NCBI GenBank assembly: GCA_009746045.1 | Contig: RPFO01000246.1 | Span: forward strand, 1,430,295 to 1,470,294 | Direction of reading: 5' to 3' | DNA length: 40,000 nucleotides | Source: Mesostigma viride | Taxonomy: Eukaryota; Streptophyta; Mesostigmatophyceae; Mesostigmatales; Mesostigmataceae | Shown: piece by piece, positions 9,504-17,600 of the stretch | Layout of the letters: every line of letters starts with the position of its first letter | Numbering within the stretch: the stretch's first letter is position 1 | Translations under genes and position numbers: made by a program | Notes under the pieces: model-generated | Told to the model about the DNA's origin: nothing | Databases searched by the model: none | Seen by the model: the letters and a program-made list of their open reading frames with translations, nothing else

Positions 9504-10556
9504 TTACCCCCGGCTGACAGGCCTACTGTTCCCCCTCCCCCCCAAATCCATAGGAACTAACCCCGAAGAAGACCCTGGCGGAAAAGCCACTGCTGGAGGG
9601 TCACGAGGGATTGAAGAGGGTGCGGGAGCCTGATTATCATAGGGGAACCCTGGGGATCCTGTCTGCACAGCATTCAGCCTACTAGGGGTAGCTGAAGGAA
9701 TGCGTCCTGAAGTGGGACGAATAGGAGCACGCTGAGGGGTACGAGGAGGGCGAGCGTCGGGATGAGGGGGAGCACCCGAAAGGAACTTGGGGCACTCACG
9801 TTTAAGATGACCTACTTCCTTACAATGATAGCAGGTGATATGAGAGACATCCAGAGCTGAAAGGTCAGTCACACAAATATCTAATTCTTCTACATAGGAG
9901 TTCTCCTCCTCAGGGGTAAGGCTAATATTATTAATACGGGAACGGGTAGGAAGAGAAGGCGTGGAGAAGAAATCTGCTACTCGTAAAAGATGCTGGCGCA
10001 CATGCTTGAGGGGCAGGTCAGTAAAACGGTAGGCAGAGAACTGGCGCTTGACTTCACGCAATAAGGGTCTACTGAGGCCCTGAAGGAAGCGGGCACGTAC
10101 TTCTGCGCCCGACAAATCCCTAATTCGTACCATCTGGGCATCAAACTCTTTCATATATTCTTTGAAGGATTTGGTACCCTGCTGCAAGGTACCAAAGGCT
10201 AATCTATCCTGCCAATCTGCATCGGGAGGGACTAAATGGTTCTCTAAACGCTTAAACAATTCTGCTACAGAGTTTGGGTAGGCATGAGAGGCAAGAGACT
10301 CACACTGGATGAGGTTAGCAAGCTCAGGAGTAATGCAGGTAGTAAGATAATGAGGAACTAGTACAGCATCAGAGAGGCGCCACCTATTGTGGTTCTGCCA
10401 GGACTCTGTGTTCTGGGTGAGCAACATAATGAAAGTGAAAAACTGTTGAGGGGTAGACTTGACATCCAGCTTAGGAAGGTTGGCAAAGAGGGGAAGAGCA
10501 GGAGGCTTAGGGGGATTAGAAGAATCAGTTTTTCCCATAGGGCCACTATCTTCCAC
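9504..10556 (-). CDS. Gag: capsid region with CCHC zinc knuckle
   Basis: This codes for about 350 residues. A retrotransposon-gag type capsid segment (around W-Q-D-R-L-A-F-G-T-L-Q-Q-G-T-K-S-F-K-E-Y and F-L-Q-G-L) is followed by one zinc knuckle C-Y-H-C-K-E-V-G-H-L-K-R-E-C (C-x2-C-x4-H-x4-C). A Pro/Arg-rich tail and P-M-D-L-G end the piece. It packages the element RNA. The left boundary is uncertain: the codon at 10556 is GTG, the frame is already open to about 10608, and the first ATG is internal (PMGKTD). It ends at TAA 9504, just past a G-rich run GGGGGGGAGGGGG. A one-base change in that run would fuse it to the protease frame. Confidence 0.9.
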   Translation of the reverse strand: MEDSGPMGKTDSSNPPKPPALPLFANLPKLDVKSTPQQFFTFIMLLTQNTESWQNHNRWRLSDAVLVPHYLTTCITPELANLIQCESLASHAYPNSVAELFKRLENHLVPPDADWQDRLAFGTLQQGTKSFKEYMKEFDAQMVRIRDLSGAEVRARFLQGLSRPLLREVKRQFSAYRFTDLPLKHVRQHLLRVADFFSTPSLPTRSRINNISLTPEEENSYVEELDICVTDLSALDVSHITCYHCKEVGHLKRECPKFLSGAPPHPDARPPRTPQRAPIRPTSGRIPSATPSRLNAVQTGSPGFPYDNQAPAPSSIPRDPPAVAFPPGSSSGLVPMDLGGRGNSRPVSRG

Positions 10557-10558
10557 TG

Positions 10559-11047
10559 CTACATAAGCGGGATAGAAGGAAGGGATAGGAAAAGTTTGGG
10601 TAGGGGTCTAGAGGGAGCCACCGTTTCAGGATGGTGCCCATAGGAGAAGGGAACAGTATATTGCTCACGAAGAGAGGAGTAGGCAAAATGATCATAATTC
10701 CTATCATCTAGGGGCATGGTACTGAAATCATTATTAACTTCTAAATCAGCCACACGGGTAGGGACCTGGGCAGCCTCATAGGCCGTCTCGGGGTAGGACC
10801 AGGAAGCAGGTGGATAAAAGGGAACTGCACTAGGGCGCCCAGAAGGGCCGACAGGGGCAGAGGTACGACCCGTGTTAATGGCAGGCATTGAAGGCACAGG
10901 GTGGGAAGGAGGCCTAGAAGCATTGTTAGTGAGTGAGGACCTGCTGGAGGGGTGAGCCAAGGTTGCAGAAGGGGCAGGGGCCTGGTTCACAGCAAAAGAA
11001 GGTTCATCACTAAATCTGACTTGTGAAAGACGTTGTTCATAGCCCAT
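10559..11047 (-). CDS. Gag N-terminal linker segment (separate frame)
   Basis: From an ATG at 11047 the frame gives about 162 residues rich in Ser, Pro, Ala and Asn, without a recognisable domain, ending TAG at 10559. The ATG overlaps the end of the preceding 73-codon ORF. The downstream gag frame opens at about 10608, inside this piece. The simplest reading is that all three pieces were one N-terminal gag region now split by two frame changes. Separate initiation or programmed shifting is the alternative. I see no canonical -1 slippery heptamer in the right phase. Confidence 0.55.
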   Translation of the reverse strand: MGYEQRLSQVRFSDEPSFAVNQAPAPSATLAHPSSRSSLTNNASRPPSHPVPSMPAINTGRTSAPVGPSGRPSAVPFYPPASWSYPETAYEAAQVPTRVADLEVNNDFSTMPLDDRNYDHFAYSSLREQYTVPFSYGHHPETVAPSRPLPKLFLSLPSIPLM

Positions 11048-11258
11048 AGGTAGGTGGGGTAATTGAGGGACGACGGCGACCACCAGCAACAGGAGAAGGA
11101 GGTGAGGTACGCAGAATACCTTGAGGGGTAAGATGGTGTACCGTTTCCAAGGAGTCCCGTCGGTCACCACGAGTATTGTTATTGTTATTATTATTATTAG
11201 TAGTATTATTATTATTATTGGTAGGTATAGGCGACATATTTCCACCCACTGGATCCAT
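11037..11258 (-). CDS. Gag N-terminus with Asn/Thr-rich tract
   Basis: The 73-codon ORF begins at a good ATG (11258), the first after the upstream ORFs. It starts MDPVGGNMSPIPT, followed by an Asn/Thr tract encoded by an (ATT)n-like microsatellite at 11173-11220, then a Ser/Pro/Arg segment. It is in the same frame as the main gag ORF but stops at TGA 11037, overlapping the ATG of the next piece. It is probably the true gag start, interrupted by a compensating pair of frame changes. Confidence 0.55.
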   Translation of the reverse strand: MDPVGGNMSPIPTNNNNNTTNNNNNNNNTRGDRRDSLETVHHLTPQGILRTSPPSPVAGGRRRPSITPPTYGL

Positions 11259-11342
11259 CTTTAATTAAGTAAAGGAATAGGAATCTAGATGAAAGCAACA
11301 AAGGAAAAAGGAAAAGCTTCTGAAGCAAGGACAAAATTAAAA

Positions 11343-11735
11343 TCAATCCTTTTTAACAACAGTAATGGATAGGGAACCAAACTCCAAAGTGAGAGGAGTA
11401 TCTGAAGCAGATGCAGATGCAGCCCGTTTAGGGGGAGAAGAAGGAGGGGTAGCAAAGACTAGAGCTTCTACTGGAGGACGACCATGAGGAATAGGGCGTA
11501 CATGCAGGCCTAAATCTGTTTGGCTATGATCTATAAGGAACTGCTGAGCTTCTTCGAAGGACATAAATTTCTTATACCTAATTACGTTGTATACACGATT
11601 CTGAACGATCTTCCTAGCGTCGGACCAAGAAAGGAAAATGGAGGACCATTGAGGCGTAATCACTACGTAATATTTAGCTAGACTATTATCGCTAGAAGAA
11701 TGGGAAGGAGCAGTAAAAGATCGCCGCTGGCTCAT
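11343..11735 (-). CDS. Viroplasmin/RNase H1 N-terminal (hybrid-binding) domain ORF
   Basis: This 130-residue ORF lies upstream of gag. Residues about 20-72 match the RNase H1 N-terminal/caulimovirus viroplasmin fold: K-Y-Y-V-V-I-T, then S-I-F-L-S-W-S-D-A, then V-I-R-Y-K-K-F-M-S-F-E-E-A-Q-Q-F-L. In RNase H1 this small domain binds RNA/DNA hybrids. In caulimoviruses it is part of the inclusion-body protein. The rest is a Ser-rich N-terminus and a Pro/Ser/Ala-rich C-terminus. Its ATG overlaps the stop of the preceding ORF as ATGA (11732-11735), suggesting termination-reinitiation. No RNase H catalytic domain is attached: the catalytic RNase H is in pol. A role in RNA/DNA-hybrid or RNA binding is inference. 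Confidence 0.75.
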   Translation of the reverse strand: MSQRRSFTAPSHSSSDNSLAKYYVVITPQWSSIFLSWSDARKIVQNRVYNVIRYKKFMSFEEAQQFLIDHSQTDLGLHVRPIPHGRPPVEALVFATPPSSPPKRAASASASDTPLTLEFGSLSITVVKKD

Positions 11736-12013
11736 GGTAACGCACCTGGTAGGTCTTGAGTAGTCAAATGAGGAGAACGAGGAGAAGGCGACTTATCTCG
11801 GTGTCTGAAACCGAACCAGATTGACGACGCACGCAGGGACGAGGTTTCCAGCGCCAGGTGGTCGTAAGTATCCGGTTTCAAGAATTCTGCGTCCGGCGAT
11901 GGGTCGTCTAAATACAAAGCAGGCAAGATGCAGAAAAAGTGTAATCTACGAGACGCTAGTCGTCTCTCTATCGTAGAACCAAAACCATCACTGTCTACGA
12001 CAGTAAGCAACAT
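11732..12013 (-). CDS. Small upstream ORF in the element leader
   Basis: This 93-codon ORF starts with ATG at 12013, about 245 nt downstream of the 5' LTR, and is the first ORF of the element. The sequence is of ordinary composition (LHFFCILPALYL, DDPSPDAEFL) without a recognisable domain. Its TGA overlaps the ATG of the viroplasmin-like ORF. It may be a genuine small protein or a translational leader that couples to the next ORF. Confidence 0.45.
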   Translation of the reverse strand: MLLTVVDSDGFGSTIERRLASRRLHFFCILPALYLDDPSPDAEFLKPDTYDHLALETSSLRASSIWFGFRHRDKSPSPRSPHLTTQDLPGALP

Positions 12014-12243
12014 TTCTCAGGAAAACAAACGAGGAAAAGGAGCTATCTATAAAAGGATTTTCCGCTTCGAGCAGGTCTATCTTCTAGGCAGGGCGTGTCC
12101 CGAATCGGGCAGCACTACCCCCCAGCTCGCAGGCGACCCGCCCATTACCTGTCAAGTAGGTGTCGTCTTCATTTTCCCAGCCGCGGAAGGGTTGATTCAA
12201 TGACGTATGTTGCAAAGGATCGTCGTCTCGCTCTCTATCTAAA
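12014..12243 (-). other. Element 5' leader
   Basis: This is untranslated leader between the primer site and the first ORF. No hairpin or ORF stands out by eye. A packaging signal would be expected here but is not recognisable. Confidence 0.4.
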
Positions 12244-12258
12244 CTACCTCCGAGTCCA
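12244..12258 (-). promoter_or_regulatory. Primer binding site
   Basis: One base inside the 5' LTR the element strand reads TGGACTCGGAGGTAG. It would pair with a tRNA 3' end of CUACCUCCGAGUCCA. TGG complements the CCA end, and the layout fits acceptor stem plus discriminator U. The tRNA species is not identified. Confidence 0.75.
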
Positions 12259-12259
12259 T

Positions 12260-12830
12260 TGTTACGCCGCAAGCCTCGGCCGCCACCTCTACCTCTACCT
12301 CTTCTGATGCTACCTAGACTAGTAAGGCCGCCTCTAGTTAAACCCCTAGCGAAAGACGAACGAGACGATCCAGATCTCAATGCATTTACATATGTACTAC
12401 TGTAATATGCCATAGGCCATTTAACCAAACCCGTTTACTCCAGGAATAGAGGAAGGAAACACAACTACACTGCCGTGACCCAAGCTATATGTGTTAATTC
12501 ATTTAACACACGCCGAGTGACCACACAAGGAGTGGAACGTGCATAAATGGTCACCAACGGTCCAACAGGCTCGGGCCGACCTGGCCCTCGCCTGCCGAAA
12601 CACAGAAACACAGGCAGGTGCACAGATGCACGCCGGTCCACTACATTCTACCAAAGGATAAGGACCACTAATAAAGTACGCGGCGCGGCGCCCAAAGGCA
12701 CCCAATATACCACAGTACTGTTACGAGGACAATCATGTCCCAGCTAGAACTACACGTAAACCTAAGAACAACCGAGGCCAAGGACCTAATTTACGTCCGT
12801 AACTACAACGAATTATTACGCGACGTAACA
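12260..12830 (-). repeat. 5' LTR (571 bp)
   Basis: This is the second LTR, with the same TGTTACG...CGTAACA ends, about 99% identical to 2077-2646. It should contain the element promoter. A TATATAG-like motif on the element strand near 12490 is a possible TATA box, but this is not decisive. Confidence 0.97.
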
Positions 12831-12835
12831 CTGTA
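12831..12835. repeat. Target-site duplication (right) CTGTA
   Basis: This is an exact copy of 2072-2076, directly outside the right LTR. Confidence 0.95.
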
Positions 12836-13007
12836 CATACTGTAGAACGCGCATTGCAATTTGCATGGCAGAGGATTTTTTTTCCCCACCAGTTCTCCAG
12901 GAGTTCCAAACTTCCAATAATGCACAACCCTGGCACAAATACAGTAGTGCCAAACCTTCAAAACTCGAAACGTCTGGGACTCCAGACAACCAGACAACGC
13001 CACGTCA

Positions 13008-13115
13008 TGTTGTTGTTGTTGTTGTTGCCCACGCCGGCGACGCCGCACATAGGCACTTGCCCGCGACGCACATGGGCAGCAGAAATTTGGAAACGGCCGA
13101 GGGCCAAGAGAGTGA
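13008..13115 (-). mobile_element. (AAC)n-tailed retroposon fragment, diverged
   Basis: On the minus strand the piece contains CTGCTGCCCATGTGCG, a GCGGCGT...GCGTGGG segment and then (AAC)6. This matches the bodies at 28468-28560 and 28605-28677, but with an internal duplication. I do not find a clean target duplication, so the upstream boundary is approximate. Confidence 0.5.
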
Positions 13116-13432
13116 AGACACTGAACAGTATGCCATCACAAACGTACAAGAAACAAAGATACTCAGCGGGGACATGTACGGTTGCATCATCGGATCCACC
13201 CGCATGATTGGTACAACAGTGGTGCGTCCTAGCAAACGATGTTCCGCCGAGTACCGGTATGTAGGTAGTCGAGACCTGGTCGAGACTCGAGAGTTTTTTC
13301 CGGTGAAATGGGTGTTAAGTTTATTTCCATATCAAGTAACGTGCGTGTTTGCAACTTGCCCGTTGAAACTCTACGGCGGAGCCAATTTTCGGAAGAACCT
13401 CACCCTTATGCTTGCAAATTCGGGACAAATTC

Positions 13433-13473
13433 GGTGGATGGATGAATGTATGTATGGATGGATGGATGGATTG
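13433..13473. repeat. GGAT/TGGA microsatellite
   Basis: Irregular GGAT/GAAT/GTAT tetranucleotide units, followed by unique sequence. Confidence 0.7.
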
Positions 13474-13569
13474 GCGGATTTTCATCCCCTATTCCTATGT
13501 TTTCTCACGTGTACGGCCTTATAAGCGTCGCCAATTCTGGCGAACCTAACGGTTCTTCCGAAAATTCAA

Positions 13570-14026
13570 AATTGAAACAGTTGGCGGCGGACCGGTCTAC
13601 TACAGCCGAAAATGCACTTTTCGGAAAGTTATTTAATTTTTGGCTTAGATGACGTTTGGTTTTGACCCGTAATTCCCGAAATCGGACATCTTTGGGCACT
13701 TTAGAGGCTGATCCTGAATGCTCTCATCGAGATCTATCGATTGCGCTACTTATACTTGAGATTGGACCCCCCCTCCTGCCCCCCTGTCCAACTTCCCATT
13801 CTTTACTTACGGCTTGGTTGGCGTCAATGATTGACGTCAGAGCCATTTTCACCAGTTTTGTAACCGTAATCACACTTTACCGTAATGTACTATTATGTAC
13901 CTATGGTATGATCTGAAATCCTCTCGGCGAGATCTATCGATTGCGATACTTAAAGTTTTATTCGGGGTCGATCTATGTGACCGGGTCTACCACGAGTAGA
14001 CCGGTCCGCCGCCAACTGTTTCAATT
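13570..14026. repeat. 31-bp perfect inverted repeat arms (13570-13600 / 13996-14026)
   Basis: The left arm is the exact reverse complement of the right arm (inner end GTAGACCGGTCC..., outer end ...TTTCAATT). Outside it GGCGGAGCCAATT at 13376 is complementary to AATTGGCTCCGCC at 14022. TTTTCGGAAGAACC at 13388 is complementary to GGTTCTTCCGAAAA at about 13550. The pattern looks like a foldback or rearranged MITE; no transposase is visible. Confidence 0.65.
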
Positions 14027-14210
14027 GGCTCCGCCTGATAACAGTAGCCGGGGGTGTAGGTCTGTAGGACTGTAGGTACTAGGTAGTCGAGAGTCGAGAC
14101 GCTGGTAGTTGGTGTATCTGTTGCCCACGCCGCACAGCATAGAGTAGGACCAGACTCCAGACAAGTCACAAGACCTCAGGTAGTACAGGGTAACATACAT
14201 ACGAAACTCC

Positions 14211-14256
14211 ATTACTCCAAGCGTGGGACACAACAACAACAACAACAACAACAACA
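14211..14256 (+). mobile_element. Very short (AAC)n-tailed retroposon with 14-bp TSD
   Basis: The insert is about 20 bp of body ending GCGTGGGACAC, followed by (AAC)n. It is flanked on both sides by ACATACGAAACTCC (14197-14210 and 14257-14270). The precise duplication and 3' microsatellite tail show target-primed-type insertion with extreme 5' truncation. Confidence 0.8.
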
Positions 14257-14270
14257 ACATACGAAACTCC

Positions 14271-14648
14271 GAGTAAGGAACCTCCCACAGTTGACTCGCG
14301 GCGCGGCGCAGCGCGTAACATCCGCGTCGCTTGTCGAATGCGAGCAGGTTGCCTGTTTGCTAATCGGGAATCGGGACCCGGCCCCAGTCGCGACTCGCGA
14401 GTCGCGTGCCTCCGCAGACAAGCCCAAAAATAAAAGATGTTAAGCGCGCGTGGCTGAACGTTCGCTCCATAATGCGAAAGCTATATGTGTGTAGCGATGG
14501 CCATGCAGTTCGAAGGAAATCATGGCTGCCAGGAACGCTTTCCGAAATGCTCCGCATAAATAAATCTTGAGTTGCACTTTCGTCGCCTCCGCATTTCACG
14601 TAATTTGATATTTCCTCAGCCAGTTTAGTTCTCAAGGGCAGCGTAACC
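14271..14648. promoter_or_regulatory. Likely promoter/5' UTR of the dynein gene
   Basis: This is 378 bp between the retroposon and the start codon. No TATA box can be assigned by eye. It is listed because it directly precedes the gene and holds no other feature. Confidence 0.35.
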
Positions 14649-17600
14649 ATGGAGATCTATTATATGTACACGAAATTGAGGAAAGATTTTGGAAGACATG
14701 CCAGCTTCTCAGATGAGCCAGCCGAGGTTCTCGCTGACCTCAGGCCGGAGCCAGTTCTCGCGTCAGAATATGTAGAGCGGAATCCCTGCCCCGCCAACGT
14801 GCAGGTCATACCCGAGCAGTCCGAACACGAGGTAAGCCACTTTTGTCCAAAGCGGAAACCGTGTGATTTAATCTCCGAAGTTATGGATTGGTGAACAGAT
14901 ACTTTTATGTAGTTGCGATTGTGGCGTATGTTGACTTCTCAGGCGGAGAATTGGTCACCAGCAGCACAGTGGGTTGGGCTTTCCCTGTAATCCCCGAAGC
15001 CCATGCGGCTAGCCGCCTCCTTTCTGCAATGCTGACCAAATCGTACAGTTTCCCTTCCAATCTCTTCTGGGCCGCGCTGTGCGCAGGTGAATACTGAGCG
15101 CTTTGTGTATGGTAACCAAGGAATGTGCCACATGGAAGGAGGATGGCCGAAGGATATCGACTCCAGTGAAGTCGAGCATACCATTCGGTTCAGGAAAAAA
15201 GTTGAAAAGGATGAGGATTACGTCGCCTCTGTCAAGACGTTGGGTGAATCCATTGAGGAGCTTATCCGGCAAAACAATGCAATCGACATCTATGAGGAAT
15301 ACTTCAACGGCATGATGGCAGATCATTCAAGCGAGCAGCCGTTTGCAAAGACATTAACAGTGTTCCGAGACCCTTCCCCCATCAAACGAAGCGCATCCTA
15401 TATCTCCTGGCATCCAGACGGTGCACGAAAAATGGCGGTTGCCTACTCGATCTTGCAGGTATGTGCCCTGGGATGCATCTGTGTCGCCAATATCAACATG
15501 ATCCTGGAAACTCGCGCATCGGCGGAAGAGCACTGGGTTCTCACCAGGCACCCTGGTTAATGGGAGTGATATGGTGTGAAGCAGTAGAAAGTACCTGTAA
15601 AGTATGTGAGTGCCTGCACTACACAACCCATGAACTGTGCCAAGCATGCTCGTTGCATTGCCTATGTGCCAATACCCTTGTGGCCTTTTCTTCATCCATG
15701 TGTGCCATGGCCTTGACTTGGCTGCACCGGCTAGACCCGACTAGGGTCGTGTGTGGTAGCATAACATAGCTCACAACATGGTCATGCAAGGCCGTAGAAA
15801 ACATGGCTTGTCTAGTGCAATAATCAGCCCTATTGGACTCTCTCGGTTGTGTCCTTGATTCCCGTGTCCACACCCTGGGTAAATCAGTGGTCAGCATCTA
15901 GGCTGGAGCCCGTCCGCCCCGTGTTCTTGCCCAGGCAAAAAAAGGAGAGCAGCTAATGTCCCCTCAAGTGCTGTACCATTGTTAGCACGTGTCTACAGTA
16001 TGCTGATAATGATCCTCGATAACAGACTGGGCTTCCGACACCTCCCTAAGCTTTCGTGTACTGCCTGTTGTACCTTGGGTGTTCATAGTCCACCAAGCAC
16101 AAATGTTCCTGTGGCTGCAATTCCCATGCACATGCCTCCACTGACTCTGCATGCACACGGACACTCTGAAACTTGCACGGACACTCTGAAACTCGCAATT
16201 GCTGCCCCTCTCCCCCTGCCTCCCCCCCCCCCAAAATGCCTTGCCCGGACCTCTCACGACCGCAACCGTGCCGTGTCTGCTGGCGCCCGCAGTTCCAGCA
16301 GCAGCCGGAGGGCATGTCGCTAAGCAGCTACATCTGGGACATCAGCAACCCCAACTTCCCCGAGGTGGAGATCACGCCCTCCTCGCAGCTGTGCTGCCTG
16401 CGCTACAACCCCAAGGACCCCAACATCCTCATTGGCGGCCAGTACAACGGGCAGATCGCCTACTGGGACACGCGCAAGGGCAACCAGGCGATGGACGCGT
16501 CCCCCATCGAGAAGAGCCACCGCGATCCGGTCTACGACGTCACCTGGCTGCAGAGCAAGACGGGAACCGAGTGCACCAGCGTGAGCACCGATGGCAACGT
16601 GTTCTGGTGGGACACGCGCCGGCTGGGGGAGCCGGTCGAGAGCCTGCTGCTGCAGGACAAGGTGGGCGCGCAAATGGGGTGCACGACCACCTGTGTGTAT
16701 GGGAGGTGGCATGTGGGCGCTGCCGCATCTGCGCATTGCCAGGACATCGTTAAGAAGCGATGCATAGGCCAGCACTTGTTTGCTTTCATCGCTCCTTTGT
16801 TCTGGGTCTGCTGCAGCGACGTACACTCATTTCCGCCGTTGTAAGTGGGTCCTCGTCCGTTTGCTCATCTGCTGGCGCAGTTTTTGCTGTTGCTGGTTCG
16901 CCCAGTTGCTCTCCATGCATCTTCCTGGCTGCCTTGCCACTCATGCTGCCCGTTCCATTCTCATGTGTGCTCGTGCCCCCCACGTCTCCCACCCTGTTCC
17001 CATGTCTCCCACCCTGTACCATTTCTGACTCCGCTGCTTTCCTGCCCCTAACCCCACCCTGCCGTCCCCCCCCTCCCCCCTCTACCGTCCGCCTCAGAAC
17101 ACGGGCGTGGTGCTGGGCGGTGTCTCGCTTGAGTACGACTCGTCGGCCGGCCCCACCAAGTTCATGGTCGGCTCGGAGCAAGGCTCCATCCTGGCCTGCA
17201 ACCGCAAGGCCAAGAACCCGTCCGACCGCATCGGCGCGAGCTACCTGGGCCACCACGGGCCTGTGTACGCGCTCGAGAGGCACCCCTTCTACCCCAAGTA
17301 CTTCATGTCCATCGGCGACTGGACGGCGCGCATCTGGATGGAGGACATCCGGTCGCCCATCATGATGACCAAGTACCACAACAGCTACCTCACGGGTGGC
17401 TGCTGGAGCCCCACGCGGCCGGGCGTCTTCTTCACCATCAAGATGGACGGCACGCTCGACGTGTGGGACTTCTTCTACAAGCAGAACGACCCGAACTTGA
17501 TTGTGCAGGTGGGCGCGATGTGCAACACGGCCCCTTGTGCCCGATACAGCATTCCTGTCCCTGCCAACCATGCTCCGCCAGCCTATCCCAGCACCCTTTA

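Larger units (their letters stand above)
2077..12830 (-). mobile_element. Ty3/gypsy chromovirus LTR retrotransposon, complete ends
   Basis: A 10,754-bp element is read on the minus strand. Two LTRs (12260-12830 as 5' LTR, 2077-2646 as 3' LTR) both begin TGTTACG and end CGTAACA. The insertion is flanked by the 5-bp duplication CTGTA (2072-2076 and 12831-12835). Order in the element: LTR, tRNA primer site, two short upstream ORFs, gag with a CCHC knuckle, aspartic protease, reverse transcriptase, RNase H, integrase, chromodomain, a long extra ORF, polypurine tract, LTR. The protease-RT-RNase H-integrase order and the C-terminal chromodomain define a chromovirus (Metaviridae). The LTRs differ by three substitutions and three single-base indels over 570 bp, so insertion looks recent. 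The coding region is nevertheless split by several frame changes (see the individual ORFs). Confidence 0.97.
12836..14196. other. Repeat-rich intergenic region upstream of the dynein gene
   Basis: No supported gene. It holds a (GTT)n-bounded retroposon-like fragment near 13008-13115, a TGGA-type microsatellite at about 13433-13473, and nested inverted repeats between 13376 and 14035. It also holds two direct repeats around a GATCTATCGATTGCG core (13730 and 13930). Confidence 0.55.

Noticed and set aside
4874-10620. TAG stop codon reassignment as explanation for frame breaks
   Set aside because: The breaks need frame changes, not only read-through, and the host genes use ordinary stop and Gln codons.
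10559-10620. Programmed -1 frameshift at CCCAAAC near 10590
   Set aside because: The heptamer is present on the element strand, but its phase relative to the incoming frame is CCC AAA, not C CCA AAC, so it is not a canonical slippery site.
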